Shown piece by piece: positions 51,901 through 64,000 of a stretch of 64,000 nt of DNA. Below the pieces are notes generated by a model. That model was given only the letters and a program-made list of their open reading frames with translations. It did no database searches and had not been told where the DNA came from. The position numbers were made by a program, and so were the translations under genes. Where the stretch lies: the NCBI RefSeq assembly GCF_047663525.1, contig NC_092589.1:29013001-29077000 (forward strand). The letters run 5' to 3'. The DNA comes from Anas platyrhynchos (Eukaryota > Chordata > Aves > Anseriformes > Anatidae). How positions within the stretch are numbered: position 1 is the first letter of the stretch; each line of letters opens with the position of its first letter.

Positions 51901-54078
51901 GTAAGCTGGGGAAAAAAAAAAATCAAACTGATTTGGGTTTTTGAAGATATAAGCGGTATGTGCATGAGTCACCCTTGACAGGATTCTGAATAGGGCTTTC
52001 AGGATTTGTTACACTGAAGTTATTCACTTCTCCTTGGGAGAAATTAAAACAGAAAGCCTGTCTCCAGCCTGCATAGGTTAAGATTTGCTGACGCAGCTGT
52101 TCCGCTAATGGTGAAAGTGTGGTGTAGCTGGTGAGAAAAGAGAATCGCATGAGACCAGCAGAAGGGGGAGCTTTTGGAATATAATGCAATTTGATTGTTA
52201 GGCTCCACTTGTGCTCACTGGCAGCTGTGCTCCCAGGCTTTTGCAGATGCAGTGCAAAGAGCCACATTTTTAAAGATAAAAGTGAGGTTATAACAACACA
52301 CTCCTCAGAGAAACATTGCAAGCTCTGGTGTGGTGCAGTGCCTCAGTGCGGGCAAGTGTGGGTTTTCTAGTATGTCTGCAACTATTTTGTTAGCTCTTAA
52401 ATATTCTGTTGCTCACTGCTTTGTTGTCTAAGCAGACCAGATAGGAAGAAAGCTGTAAAGTGCATTCATTGAGTCAGGATCTGCCATATCTCTCTGTGGA
52501 CCACACAGAAGGCACCTTCACCATTCAATAGCTCTGTAGGCAGCCCAGTCGAAGGCAACCCTCAGAGTAGTGGAGATCCTCATCTTTTTGGTGTCTGCTA
52601 GAGAAGGAAATAAAAGGTGCCCTGAAATATCAAGTAACTGTAATAGAAAGACCAAATATTTTTTGTTCTAAACATCATCTCCCATCAGATGTGACTCCAT
52701 CAATGTGATGGCAGACAGGGTGGTTAAGGTTATTGGTGCTAGCAGCAGCAGTTGCTGTCCTTTGTGTGGAGGTGTAAAGTATACACATGGACTCCAGGCA
52801 AGGAAGAACCTACGCTTGTGATGGGATGGCGCTGCTTGGAGTGATTGTATGAAATCGTTATAGTCATTACATCTCTGATATTTTATATTATTTTTAATAG
52901 TAATGTTTGTAGATTGACTTTAGGTAGGGGGCAGACTTCCTTTCTTCCTTCACCACACAGTTGAGTAGATATGGTTGTAGTAAATCGAAAGTTGAAAATG
53001 AACATCCAGGAATTGCAAATATCTGCTTCTCCCAAAAAGGAATGGGAGCCATACTGGACCTTGTGGGTTTTCATTCTCTGATGAATAATCTATATGTTCT
53101 ATAATTGTTGCCAAAGGTGTTTTAGATAAACAGTGTTAATTAAGTCTCAGTGATAGAATGAAGAACTGTAATGTCACTCAGGAGATGACAAGGTCGTAGT
53201 GCTTCATCCTAAGAGGAATGAGAGGTAGCAGCAGATGACATGGAGGTGGAGAAGAAAGGGAAAATGGAAGCTGAGCCGGAAAACCTCAACCATGTTTCAC
53301 AAAATATCCATAGGAAGGCAGAGTACCTGATACTTCCAAGATTAATTTCACGTTATCATTCTTTTCCTTAATTGTGCAAGCCGTTGTAAGATGGGAAGGG
53401 GGAAGGAGTCTTTTTTTTATTCCTTAATGAGATTATTTTTTTTTAACTCTAAACTCCTAAAAAAAAAAAAATTACACTTCCCTTCTTTTTGTTTGATGAA
53501 GGGTCTTGGCAAGATTCTCAGAATATTGATTTGACCTGAGACTGAAACTTTGTAGCAGTTCTTGTACCTAATACAAAAATCTGACAACCTGACAACCCCC
53601 ACCCCTCCGCCAATACTTGAGGTAAAGGTTAAGAATGGGTTCTGGGAATGTCATGACCTGGGATTTTAGGGAAAAAAAATATTAAATTTTAAAACTGGAA
53701 TTATTTAACCTTTTAGAAAAATGTCTGCTGAGAGATCTTTGTCCTTTAATATTTTCATGACATGTGAAAGTAATCCAGAGAAATTCCTTTAAGAGTGCAT
53801 TTAAATCCCAGTAACAGAAATCAGCAAATCATTTGATAATCATTAATCATTTAGTTATTCAGGTTTTTTTGTTGCCATCCGCACCTGCTGAGAACATGCT
53901 TAGATGTTTATATATTACCTCATGTAAATTATGAATATGAGGTGATTATTATTTTCTGAGAAAAAGACTGTTTTTGTTGCATTGTATTTATAGACTAAAG
54001 ATGAAAAATCTTAGCTGAAAATATTGCTGTTGAAGTTGTCTGGAATTTAGCCTATGCTTTGAATAGGGTTGTGACCTC

Positions 54079-54102
54079 TTTTTTTTTTTTTTTTTTTTTT
54101 TT
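54079..54102 (+). repeat. T24 homopolymer
   Basis: Uninterrupted T run within FMN2 intron 1. Confidence 0.9.
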
Positions 54103-55544
54103 AAGGTATAGATTTGGGGATTAACACTGTCAAGTTGGTGTTTTCCATTTCATGTGTATATATGAAAAGTCACTTTAATTTGAATTAGTTCCAAATGTGT
54201 GTAGTATAGATAGGGCACTGGAAAACTAGTTCTAGTTCCAAACAAAAGTGTTTAATTGTCTGCAGAGTCTAGTGTTAAAGGAAATATTTTGCTGTACCTC
54301 CACAAAAATATAACCGTTATCATCCATGAATCAAAATCATGCATGTGACCTCTTCTGCTTCACAAACATCTTTCATATGGTTGCTTTGACACAAGTGCAG
54401 GAGCACGCAGGGTCAGGTGATGGCAAGGTATGGGAGCCCACCAGTCTCCATGGGTCACCGAGGACTATCGAGGTGGAATGTCTCTGCTGCAGTGATGACT
54501 GTGGCTTTTGCCTGAAAGTAGTTGAAAGCAATACCAGCTTACCAAGGGAGGAACTACTTATTGGTAGGCAGTGGCTTCTGTATGTCATCCTCCTATGTAA
54601 AGTAGCCTCAGCCCTCTCTGGAGCTGCTCTAGTGCAGCAATTCTGTCTGTCCATCCATGAAGCAGCATGGTGTGATGTTGCTTCATGGAGAAAGAGTAAC
54701 ATTCTGAAATACTGAAATGCTTTCTTTTGGTAGGGTTTGTCTCCTCACCCTGTTTTGAGGAAAAACATATTGTCTTTTTAAAGCTTTGGCTGTTTTCTTA
54801 TGTTCGATGAGGGGTTCTCATGCTTGCAATGACCGTTCAATTGGATGTTAAGCTGTAGTTGGTTAGAGGGAGAAAAAACAAACAAAACAAAACAAAAAAC
54901 AGTGGCTTAACCCTCCATTGATTATGAAGTACTTTAAATTTGTAACATATAATGTTGATACAGGAATTTTTCTCCCACAGCTGTTCACAGCGAAGCTATT
55001 TCTGTATGTGCTGAAAATTAAATGTGTTTCAGCTTCCATTTGGTAAAATGTGTTAAAAGAACTAGCTAAATATATTTATTTAATTTCAAGTTCTGTCACT
55101 GTCGTCAGGTCTCCACAGCCATTGCAAGGAGCAGATAGTGTTAGAACACAGCTTTATTAGGACATTATTACCTTTGTCTTAAAAAAAAAAAAAATAATAA
55201 ATCCTTTTGATTCAATGTGTATTTGTTACAAAAGACAGCTTAATGGTACTGAAGTTATCCAGAATTAAATGGTTGATTCTTTTAGATTAAAAAGTGATAG
55301 CTAAAATAATTAAGTAAGTTTCAATACCCTCCTTATTCCAAGACTGGATGGAATGCTGCTCTGCATTACTTTTGTCATTTTGGCCATCTGCCTCTGAAAT
55401 GTACAAGAAATGAAGTTCATCTATGATATTTTTTACACCTGCTTACTCTTTATTGGCTTAATGCTAAACTATTTTCCAGAGACCTTATTTTTGCCTATTA
55501 AAAGACATCAGTTAATAACCACTATATAAATTAAACTGAGTAAA

Positions 55545-55572
55545 TGGGGGGGCGGGAGGGGGGGGGAGGAGG
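55545..55572 (+). other. G-quadruplex-forming run in intron 1
   Basis: Long G runs are split only by single C or A bases (GGGGGGGCGGGAGGG, then more G). A TATATAAA-like sequence lies about 20 bases upstream. It fits the canonical G4 pattern on the + strand, which is the strand of the FMN2 pre-mRNA. Confidence 0.75.
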
Positions 55573-56768
55573 AAGTATGCTGCTGTACATCCAGGAGAAC
55601 GCTCTTTAAAAATTATAATTATTTAAATGTTGAAACGCCTGTAAAAATAATCAAGTCATAAATTACAATGCAATACATGACTTTGGTATATTTAATATAG
55701 CATAAAGAAATGTGTAGTGTTCTTGCATACTCTCTTTTTTGTGAGCAAAGGGCAATAACTCTGGCACATGCATTTTATTATATTTTATATGTAATTTAAA
55801 ATGCACAAAATAAAATTACATAATATAAACTATCAATTTTTCCATTCATCATCATCTCTTGTAGCCTCTGTTTTAACTAGGCAACTTTCTGTGTTGTAGG
55901 ACTTTGATGTGCTTTGCTTCAGAAATTGAAGCAGAAATGCTGCCTGTTAGTGCCCCTGTATAACTGTGACACCAGTCTTGGGGTCTTATTTTTTCTACAA
56001 CTTGCTGGTATAGCTAAATGTCACTATTTATGTCTAGTAGAACTGATTTCTTGCAGTAAAAGGATAGTAACTATTTTTTAAATCAGATTTACCCATTTTT
56101 CTTGAATATGATTCTGCAGAAAGAAAATGTTGTTTCCATTTTTAACAGCATCACTAAGCATTTGCAAGTACAACTCCAAAAAATGATTACTGAAACAAAT
56201 AACCAAAATGTCAGCAGGTAGCTCCTTGTTTGTGCTTCATTTCCATGGTTTCATACTGTTGCCTCTTCAAGTAGGGAGTTACTGTGTATTGATGCAAGTT
56301 TGTGTAAATTGATATTAAAAACTCAGAGTGCATATCAGCTAGTAGGAAAACCCCTCTTCAATTAATTAAAGGGGACTTTGAAGATTTAACAGCTGTGCTG
56401 TCTTTAGATAAATAAATAGAGGGATATGTTGAATAAGTAATTCACCTTGTAGATGGGGAAACCAAGGAACAGAGACAAATTAATCAGCAAGTTGATCAGA
56501 ACATAGCAAAACTTGTTTCTCTTACAGACCTATCCCCTGGCTTAGTGCGTTGTGTCTATGAAAGGCTAGGAAACTTGGACTAATAATTCAGAATTATCAG
56601 ATCTTTAGTTGTGGAGAGGAAAATCTTAGAAATAACTTCTAACATTTTATTGTATTGTCAATTTTAGACGGCATTGCCGTGCAAAGTTAAAATAATACAG
56701 AAACTTTGGGCTAAATGTCACTTACAATATCCTTTTCAAATCACATCCAGATGTTTTAAAAGCATCTC

Positions 56769-56789
56769 TTTTTTTTTTTTTTTTTTTTT
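56769..56789 (+). repeat. T21 homopolymer
   Basis: Uninterrupted T run within FMN2 intron 1. Confidence 0.9.
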
Positions 56790-58024
56790 GTATGTTCAAA
56801 AAGGCCTGGGAAATTTTACATTTTGAATGAAGTCAACATTTGAAAAGAAATCTTAAATTTGTACATGAAAAGCAGTATTGTTGTTATTGGTTTAAATGGC
56901 ACTAAATTACTTTCTTAATGTAGTGAGTTTTTTTCTGGAAAATAACTTTGGCTTCTAATGAGTGAGTGGAAAAAAACAGAGTATAGAAACTGATTTAGGT
57001 ACAAATTGTATTCACAGCTAGTTCATACTAAACCATGAAATTAACTTTATTACTCCCTCTGCTTTTTCTATTCCAGTAGGTCTATTTCATCTCTTTTTTT
57101 ATATCCCATAAATCTGAACTTTGGCATCCTCTGACATTTTAGAGCTTAATCAAGCAATTTAGTATTCTTACAGTGTAGATTTTACTCCAGCCTCTGTATA
57201 CAACTACTTCTTTTTAGTCCCTTTCTGGCGAACTTCACACAGCTTGAAATTCTTTCAGACCTCTAGCATTGTCTTCTCTAATGTGCTTTATAACATATGC
57301 CCTCCTTTCATGCTCTGGTCAGATAACAATGAAAACACTTTGATTGTGAAATCTGGCCCTGTAATAGGAATGGATCGCTCTTCCAACTCTTTAAGTTTTA
57401 CTGCTCTGAAAAATGTGTTGCTGCTTGTGGCAATACATTTTAGCATTCTGCTGCTCTGGAGCTGTATTAAATGTCATTTTAAGCAGAGTAGTTGTCGGGT
57501 TTTTTTTGATGTTGTTTTTGTTGATCTTCTATTGAGAGCTTCTCCACAGAACTGGAGCACAATTTCTTAAAGACTATGATCACTTTGTGATTCAAAAAAA
57601 CAAAGGCTCATTCCAAGAGCTTGGAGACTTGATTCTTTAATAACTTTGTGTGACACCCTTGGAAAAAGTTACTTCATTCCTTGGTAATATCTCATTTTTC
57701 CCATCAGGATAATTGTATAATATAAATAAGAACTTGATGTCTCACTAGCAAATCGTACTCGTTGTTCCCACTCCACAGTGCAGCCAGCTCAATGTATGTT
57801 TTCTTTAGTGTACCAGGTAATCAGGCTTCAACCAGTCCAAATGATTCTATAAAACTATTATGTATTAAAGCAACTGACAATAAATATTTTCTCCATATTT
57901 TTAAAATTTATTTCACTTTATTTCTAATATTTGTTGAGTTTTTCAGTAAGCATTATAAAGCCTTAAACTTTTTATACCACGTATAGCTACAAATTCTTAT
58001 TGATATATGTCATCTCCTTGGCAG

Positions 58025-58191
58025 GACGAACTCTGCTGGAGAAGCTCTTCAGCCAGCAGGAAAATGCACCACAAGAAGAAGCAGAAAAACTATGTTCTCG
58101 TATTATTGCAATGGGTCTCTTACTTCCGTTCACCGATTGCTTCAGAGAACCATGTAATCAGAGTGCCCAGCAAAGCACACCCACATTTGAT
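58025..58191 (+). CDS. FMN2: Formin-2, second coding exon (completes codon 521, ends at residue 576)
   Basis: This 167-base exon begins after CTCCTTGGCAG and ends at GAT before the strong donor GTAAGT. The single G left by the first coding exon plus GA gives Gly, followed by [13 protein letters not shown], then [19 protein letters not shown] and DCFREPCNQ. This is a highly conserved FMN2 segment that directly follows the exon-1 region in the human protein, as I know it. One plus 167 bases is 168, or 56 codons, so the exon ends in phase 0. Reading past the donor meets no useful protein: the frame runs into the C/A tract. The segment lies well before the FH1 proline-rich region. No exon 3 candidate was found in the remaining 5.8 kb. 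Confidence 0.96.
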
Positions 58192-58289
58192 GTAAGTACT
58201 GGAAAAGTTTTTTATTTTTCTGTTTTTCAAAGAGGGACAAGTGTGTCACAAATGTTTACAGAACCCAATGACACATCTGTGCTAGATAA

Positions 58290-58357
58290 CCCCCCCCCCC
58301 CCCAAGCTCTCCCCCCTCCCCCCCCCTCCCCCCCCCCCCCCAAAAAAAAAAAAAAAA
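58290..58357 (+). repeat. C-rich tract followed by A16, 100 bases after the exon-2 donor
   Basis: C runs of 14, 6, 9 and 15 bases, roughly, are separated by AAGCTCT and single T bases, then an A16 run follows. The minus strand is a strong G-quadruplex pattern and the + strand an i-motif pattern. Such tracts are prone to length errors in sequencing and assembly. Confidence 0.95.
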
Positions 58358-60719
58358 GACTTTTGATACAAAATCAAGGAAGAGACAGTACAAATTTACT
58401 GGCATTCCAACTACATTATTATCTGTGCCTTTGGGCTATGTGGCCTTAGTGCTGTTATTGGTGGTATTTGCATACAGTTACAAAACTTTAGAAGAGATTG
58501 TATTGTAGACATCGCCTAACATGCTGTTCCTTCCCCTTGGATAATGAATTCAACATTAGGATGTGATTCTATTGTGTGATACTGTACAGTCATTGAAGTT
58601 TTACAGTGAACTTATTTATGTGATCCTTGCCCTTACAATTTTAGCTTTAACCATTCTTTGTACTGGTCTATGTGACTGAAAGTTTTTTTCATTAAATGAC
58701 TTCGAAACAATGTACAAATGTTACCTAATCTATTTAATAGTTTACCAGTAAACTTAAGATAATTTCTACTCTACCTGTGAAAATGAAGCTTGCTTAGAAA
58801 TAGGAAATGATTTGATATAAGAGAACTTCTTAACTTTTTTGAAGTCTTTCTCATCTTTGTTGAAGAATAACGTAATGCAGCTGGTAAAGGGAATGTGTAG
58901 AATAAGTGTTGGGATAAATTCTTAAAACAAACAAGCTTTTCTAGATAACCTAGTTCTTCTACAAAATCACTCAGACAACATTCAGTCTTTGTGTGTGGGT
59001 TTTAAGGGTATTTGAAGTATTTTCAAACTTCTAAATTAATTGGAAAATATGAAAAATGGAGTGTGGCTATAATATTATTCAGGCACCTTAAAATCACCTG
59101 CATCTGAAAGTTTCCTTTTACATACTCAATACATACTAAATAAAGTTATAGGAAAACACATGTTTCTTATTTTTCAGTTTGTTTAAACATTGCTACAATG
59201 TTTTCAGTTCTCTTGGTTTTATCATATATTTTAATTAATGTCATCTTCTTTGAAGTTTTTTTTTAATAAGTGTTGTATTCAAAAAAGTTTCTCCTCACTT
59301 ATAAATAGACTTTTATTACATTAAAAATCTGGAAAGAAGCAGAAGTTAACTGTTATACAATGCTTTATCTAGAGAATTATTATAGTCATCTTTCATTGAC
59401 CATATTTAACAGTATGGACTGTCTGAAAAGAAACAGTAGTTTAGCCTACAGCTATGTAAACACTGCATCAGTAGTTTAAGATGCTTCTGGTTTACCAGTG
59501 ATCTCAATTTGAGTTGGGGTATTGGTAAGCCACAAATACTGTTTTCTGTACAAGTGCCCTAAATAGATGATGTTCCTGTGAAACAATGTGAGAAGTTGCA
59601 TAAAGCTTTGTGTGTGTGCATGCAACTAATAATGTATCCCTCTTCAAAGAAGCATATATGTGCCTTGAACACTATGATCCATATATGCATTTCACAGGAC
59701 ACAAATGTGAGATCTGCTACTCCTTAATTTGGGAATGTGTTTCTTCTTCAGCGTTGGAATCCATAGTACAGGAACTCCGTGTTTGTTCATTAAAAGCCCT
59801 GTAAGGGTGAAAACTTTTAGAACTGCAGTATAAACTCATAGCTGAGAATGTAAAAGTTTGACTTCTAGATTATCTTTCTTCATAGAGTGAGTAAATTACA
59901 TATCTTACAGAAAATAAATGCCAAATGTCACGTAAGAAAATGAAACAATTATTGTAAAAAAAAAAAAGTTCTTGTGATGATGATTATTACTTAAAAAAAA
60001 AATAAAAATAGATGTTACTCGTGTCCCCTTTTGCTATTCTCTTCATGTCCATAGTTTTCTGATTCTTTATCTTTTTTCCATTTACCTCATTAGAACAGGG
60101 TTTTAATGTTGACCTAACTGTTGATTTCAAAGACAGAGGAGTTAGACTAGCCTTAAGCAGTATTTAAAGTTTTACCAATCTAGAATTAGGAGATATATCA
60201 TCTTGGACTTCATTCCAAAACTGGGAGCGCAGCCAGTCCCATATTCTTCCTTCATCTCTGAGTTCATCAGACGTGCCGTTTAACAGCTATTGCCTGTAGT
60301 TCCATGCTGGATCACCTCCAGTTTGGCTGGTGTCCTTTTCACTCAGCTGAAACTGCTGTCCCCAAAGCTCCTGTAACCCTGTCCTCGTCAGAGGCAGGTT
60401 TATCTGCCGCTTTGCTGTCCTCCCTCCCTGCTACATCCAGCTCTGGTGCTTGCTCATTCCTTAAAGTTACTCATGTGGCTGTTTTGATCTTTGTCTTAGT
60501 CTGGTTCTTATGAAGCTTCTTAGGTCACTCCTTCAGCATGATTTTTTGCTGGATTGCCAATCTTTTTTCCCCCCACTGAAATCCTTTTTTGGATCTCTCC
60601 TTTTCTCCTTTTGTGACTGATCACATGTATTTCTGAGCTTTCACTTATTTTATTTTTTTTTTTTTCCATGTTGAATAAAATCCATGTTTCCCCTTTTGCT
60701 TAAGTGTGGTCCCATAGTC

Positions 60720-60739
60720 TTTTTTTTTTTTTTTTTTTT
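60720..60739 (+). repeat. T20 homopolymer
   Basis: T run in FMN2 intron 2, followed by a shorter GAGTTTTTTTT repeat. Confidence 0.9.
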
Positions 60740-63700
60740 GAGTTTTTTTTTGAGTTTTTGCAGTTTATGAAAATAATTCAGTAAGTTTTGTTCACTCTGT
60801 GATCTATTGCTTATGGCCTGAGATGAATATAAACAAGTTATTTAGAAGTCCTTTTCTTTCACTCTGATCTCCTTTTCTGGATGTCCTCCAGTGAATTTAA
60901 TCTAACATGGCTAATGCTGAACTCTTGGCTGGCTTGAAATGTTTGCAATTACACACTGGTTATATTCTCATCTTCTTAATACTCATGCTCAGTAGCCACC
61001 TCTAGTTCTCTCTGTCCTGCAAGTATTTGTCCAAAGCTCTGCCTGTGATGTCAGTAGCACACTAAGATCTGTCTGTTTTTTTTTCCTCAAGATATCATTC
61101 CAAGCTTTATTGTGGACCCCATTAAATAAATATATATAACTTATTTCAACTTTCTCATTAGATCCTGCTTTTTCTCTTCTGCACTGCCTGACTGCAATTT
61201 TACAATTCATTAAGAGTAAAGACAACTTTCACAACTCGTGCTTTTTTGGGTTAGCATTATAACGGCTTCTGGAAACCAGTTTAAAATTCTTAACACTTGT
61301 ATTTCTGGTGTAGGCTATGCTTTATGAAAATGATGCTCACTTCTTTATTAGTTCTAGTTCTACTTTGTTAGTATATGTTAAAAGTGAAGGACTAAAGAAT
61401 ACCAAATGAAAACATAAATCTTCAGAGAGCTAGCAGCTGTCATGAAATTTTTGCTCCAGAGGGTCTCTAATTTTCAGAAACTTATAACCTGGTCAGATTT
61501 TGGATGGATTTTAATGATGATTAGAAATAGCATGTTCCTGAAGTACCAGTGACATTTTTGTCAAATTTTGTTATAGCCCAAAGGATAGAAGGTTAAGAAC
61601 TCTTGTAAGAGCTTATGAGAAAACTTACATGTTCTTTCTTGACCCATTGTTATTTCTTTGGAAGCAGATTGTGGCAGATGCTCAGCATAAAAAGTTAGTC
61701 TGAGAAATTTGAGCAAATCTCTGAAAGTAACAGAAATAGGTTGGGATTTTAAAAATGATTGCTGTTAAGCACTGGTGGAATTTTTAACTATAGCTCTTCC
61801 TACCTGCTCTTTTTATAATAATAAATATTAAGTAAATGTACAATGGCAGAATCATTCTCTAGAAATATGATTTTTCTCTGATAGTTTGCTCCTTCTTTGA
61901 GGGGCTGCTAATTATTGGCTCATGGAAGTCATGGCTTCTTACTTGTCAGCCTATCTTTAGTGCTGTCATTCTTCTGCTAGTATTTTATAAAATAAATTTA
62001 AAAACAGCAAGCAAGTGAATAAACAACTTATAGAAAGATCGGTTAAAAAAAAAGCCTATTCAAAGAGTGTTCTCCAAATGATTGCTTGCCTTTTAAATAA
62101 ATGTAGCCTCTTTCTTTCCTCATTTTAACAGTTGTGACTTGTTCAAAGGTGCTTCTAAAGTTTCAAATGAAAGTGATTGTGACTGAATAGTATGTCAGAA
62201 ATTAATGCTTTGTGGGAAAATATCAATCCAAAATATTTGTGGTATGTTATTTAATAATCTTATGTAGTGCAGGTGTAGTCCTAAGCATGTTTTTTTTCAC
62301 ATGGCACCTCATTATATTACCCTATTAGAATAAAATCAACATAAGGTTGAGCTGTCTGAACAGTTAATCTTTCACGAGAATGTAATCACAGGAGAGTTCT
62401 ACAGGTAAATTTTGCAGCCACCTGTTAAGAGGATCACAATTTTCAGTAAGCAGAGATCTTACCTCCTATTTAGCTATTCTTTGAAGGACATATCACAGGA
62501 ACTAGGAGAACCATCAGTAATGTCTATAAAAATATGTGTTCACATTAGAACTAAAACTGTTTAGACGCCAGTAAAAGCTGACATTTTCCTATCAATGTAA
62601 GGCAGCTTTTGTTTGTTTTACTCTTATGAAGAAATATTTACTGTAGTTCACATTTGTCTGAATTTTATCCGGAAGCTGAAATGTCTAAAGACTGTAGGTG
62701 TCTAGTCCCTACTTCAGAATTCTGATTCCAGACTTTCCAGTTCATATGGTGCAGTCTTAAGCTTTGGGCACTTTTTTCCCTGCATAGCAGATCTATGCCT
62801 TTTTTTTCTTTTTTTTTTTTTGTTCTAGTAAACTTTTCAAGTAGTTTAGTTTTAAACCACTCCAATTCTCAGTGGAAAAAAATAAAATAATTTTGTGATA
62901 CAGGCTTTCTATTATCATTTTGTAAGAGCTTTGAAAAGAATATTAGTCATAGCTTTGTATCCACAGTGTAATTCTTATTTGGGGAACTTTGTCTCTATTG
63001 TATGTTAGCAATAAAATGTGCAACAGGTACTCTTTTCATGTGATTGAACCAGCAATGTCATCTTCCCTATGTCTGAAATGTTTTTTCAAGACATTTCTGC
63101 TGTCACACTTTAAGTTTTGATCTTTGTTTATTTCAGGTATCATTTTGTTTAGTCTAGCCCTCTTTACATCCTTTTGGTGCTTTGTTGAATGCTGTTATGT
63201 GTTTTGAATACTTCTGTTAATGCCATTAACAAATTAGAAATTATTTCTTCATATTCTATAGAAGAGCTAAATAGCCGTTTTCAAGAGGGTGTCTTTCTTT
63301 ACTGTGTTATGTTGTGGTTTATAGGTATGTTTGGCAATTTGGAATAGAGACTGCCCCTTGTGTGACTTACAGGTGTGATGTCTGACTAGGTTGTCGTCTG
63401 TTTCTGAATAAACTCTCTGTTCCACAGGGAAGCAGAGAACCAAACAGCATAAACGGAAAATGCTATTAAAATGTTTGTTTTCCTCTTATCTCCACCACCT
63501 ATGGCGTTACAGATGTTTTTTTTAAGGAAATAAAGACACTTTTCTTTCTGCTGAGTAGTAGCAGATGTTGGGACTTTGCAGGTCAGCTGGAAGAGGGCTT
63601 AGTGACACGGAGCTTTTTCTTAATGTTTTTACTAACACTGTTTACACCAGTCTGAAAATTAGTAGTTGAGCAGATTATAGGCAAACCCCTTTCTCAGAAG

Positions 63701-64000
63701 TCAGAAAGCCAAAACACCATTGATCAGTTTCCAAGGAGCAACTGTCACAAGAATTGACTTCAGCAAGGAGAACTTCTCTTCCACACAAAACTGGCACCAA
63801 AGCAGCATTTCTTCAAGAATACTTAAAATGCTTCAGGAATTAAATGTATAAGATTAAATGTAGTCCTATCTTATGTTATTTGTCATAGCAGTGTATTGGG
63901 GGTTAGTAGTGAATAAGGCTTTTAAGTAAACAAGGCAAAATTGTGGAATGGTGCAGAGAAAATAGTTTGTGAATAAGTTGCCTTAATCTGTTTGTCATGT

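Larger units (their letters stand above)
40501..58024 (+). other. FMN2: FMN2 intron 1 (17.5 kb), phase 1
   Basis: The intron runs from GTGAGT at 40,501 to CAG at 58,022-58,024. It is AT-rich and nearly free of recognisable transposons. It holds T tracts (40,531; 46,890; 54,079; 56,769), short tandem repeats (41,487; 48,076), a fold-prone element (42,110-42,174) and G-rich runs (51,884; 55,545). Several stretches resemble conserved non-coding DNA, for example 42,900-43,320 and 43,960-44,120. No internal coding exon is supported: all ORFs here are short and lack family features or splice logic. Confidence 0.9.
58192..64000 (+). other. FMN2: FMN2 intron 2, beginning only
   Basis: The intron starts at GTAAGT (58,192) and continues past the window edge. 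It contains a C-rich/A-rich tract 100 bases after the donor, a T20 tract at 60,720, and otherwise unremarkable AT-rich DNA. I looked for the next FMN2 coding segment, which in the human protein continues with DQLYTWAA-like residues, and did not find it. Confidence 0.85.

Noticed and set aside
58000-58449. 149-codon ORF across FMN2 exon 2
   Set aside because: Only the part from 58,025 to 58,191 is coding; the rest is intron reading through the C/A tract.
58192-64000. FMN2 exon 3
   Set aside because: No segment matching the next conserved FMN2 residues with splice sites was found; it probably lies beyond the window.
1-64000. tRNA genes, rRNA, snRNA, CRISPR arrays
   Set aside because: No cloverleaf with A/B boxes, no rRNA-like stretch and no regularly spaced repeats were seen.

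Overview
The window looks like avian nuclear DNA. It is AT-rich and gene-poor, with very long introns. Its interspersed repeats are CR1 LINE fragments, two of which carry the diagnostic CR1 3' end, and one solo LTR of an endogenous-retrovirus type common in birds. The species cannot be named from the sequence.

One protein-coding gene is clear: formin-2 (FMN2) on the + strand. A first coding exon (38,940-40,500) encodes residues 1-520 plus one base. A 17.5-kb intron follows, then a 167-base second coding exon (58,025-58,191) that continues in phase to residue 576. A third coding exon was not found before the window ends, so the FH1 and FH2 actin-assembly domains lie downstream, outside the window. 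The first coding exon is preceded by a strong splice acceptor at 38,501-38,503. The avian transcript therefore probably starts at a non-coding leader exon further upstream.

Layout. 1-25,375: non-coding DNA with simple repeats, several 28-35-base T tracts, a 155-base TTTTC pentamer tract and a striking 52-base palindrome; no gene is supported. 25,376-29,969: a transposon cluster with a CR1 3' tip (-), a CR1 3' end with an open frame (+), an older CR1 (-) and a solo LTR. 29,970-38,503: non-coding DNA, including a GC-richer patch (34,380-34,830) and a short G-rich/GC-box cluster about 1.1 kb before FMN2. 38,504-40,500: FMN2 leader and first coding exon. 40,501-58,024: intron 1. 58,025-58,191: second coding exon. 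58,192-64,000: start of intron 2, beginning with a C-rich tract.

In other vertebrates CHRM3 lies upstream and GREM2 downstream of FMN2. Neither coding region is visible here. I found no RNA gene, CRISPR array or bacterial-type system, and no convincing evidence of a new biological system. The observations most worth checking are the FMN2 5' end, the 52-base palindrome, the fold-prone element in intron 1 and the G4/i-motif tracts.
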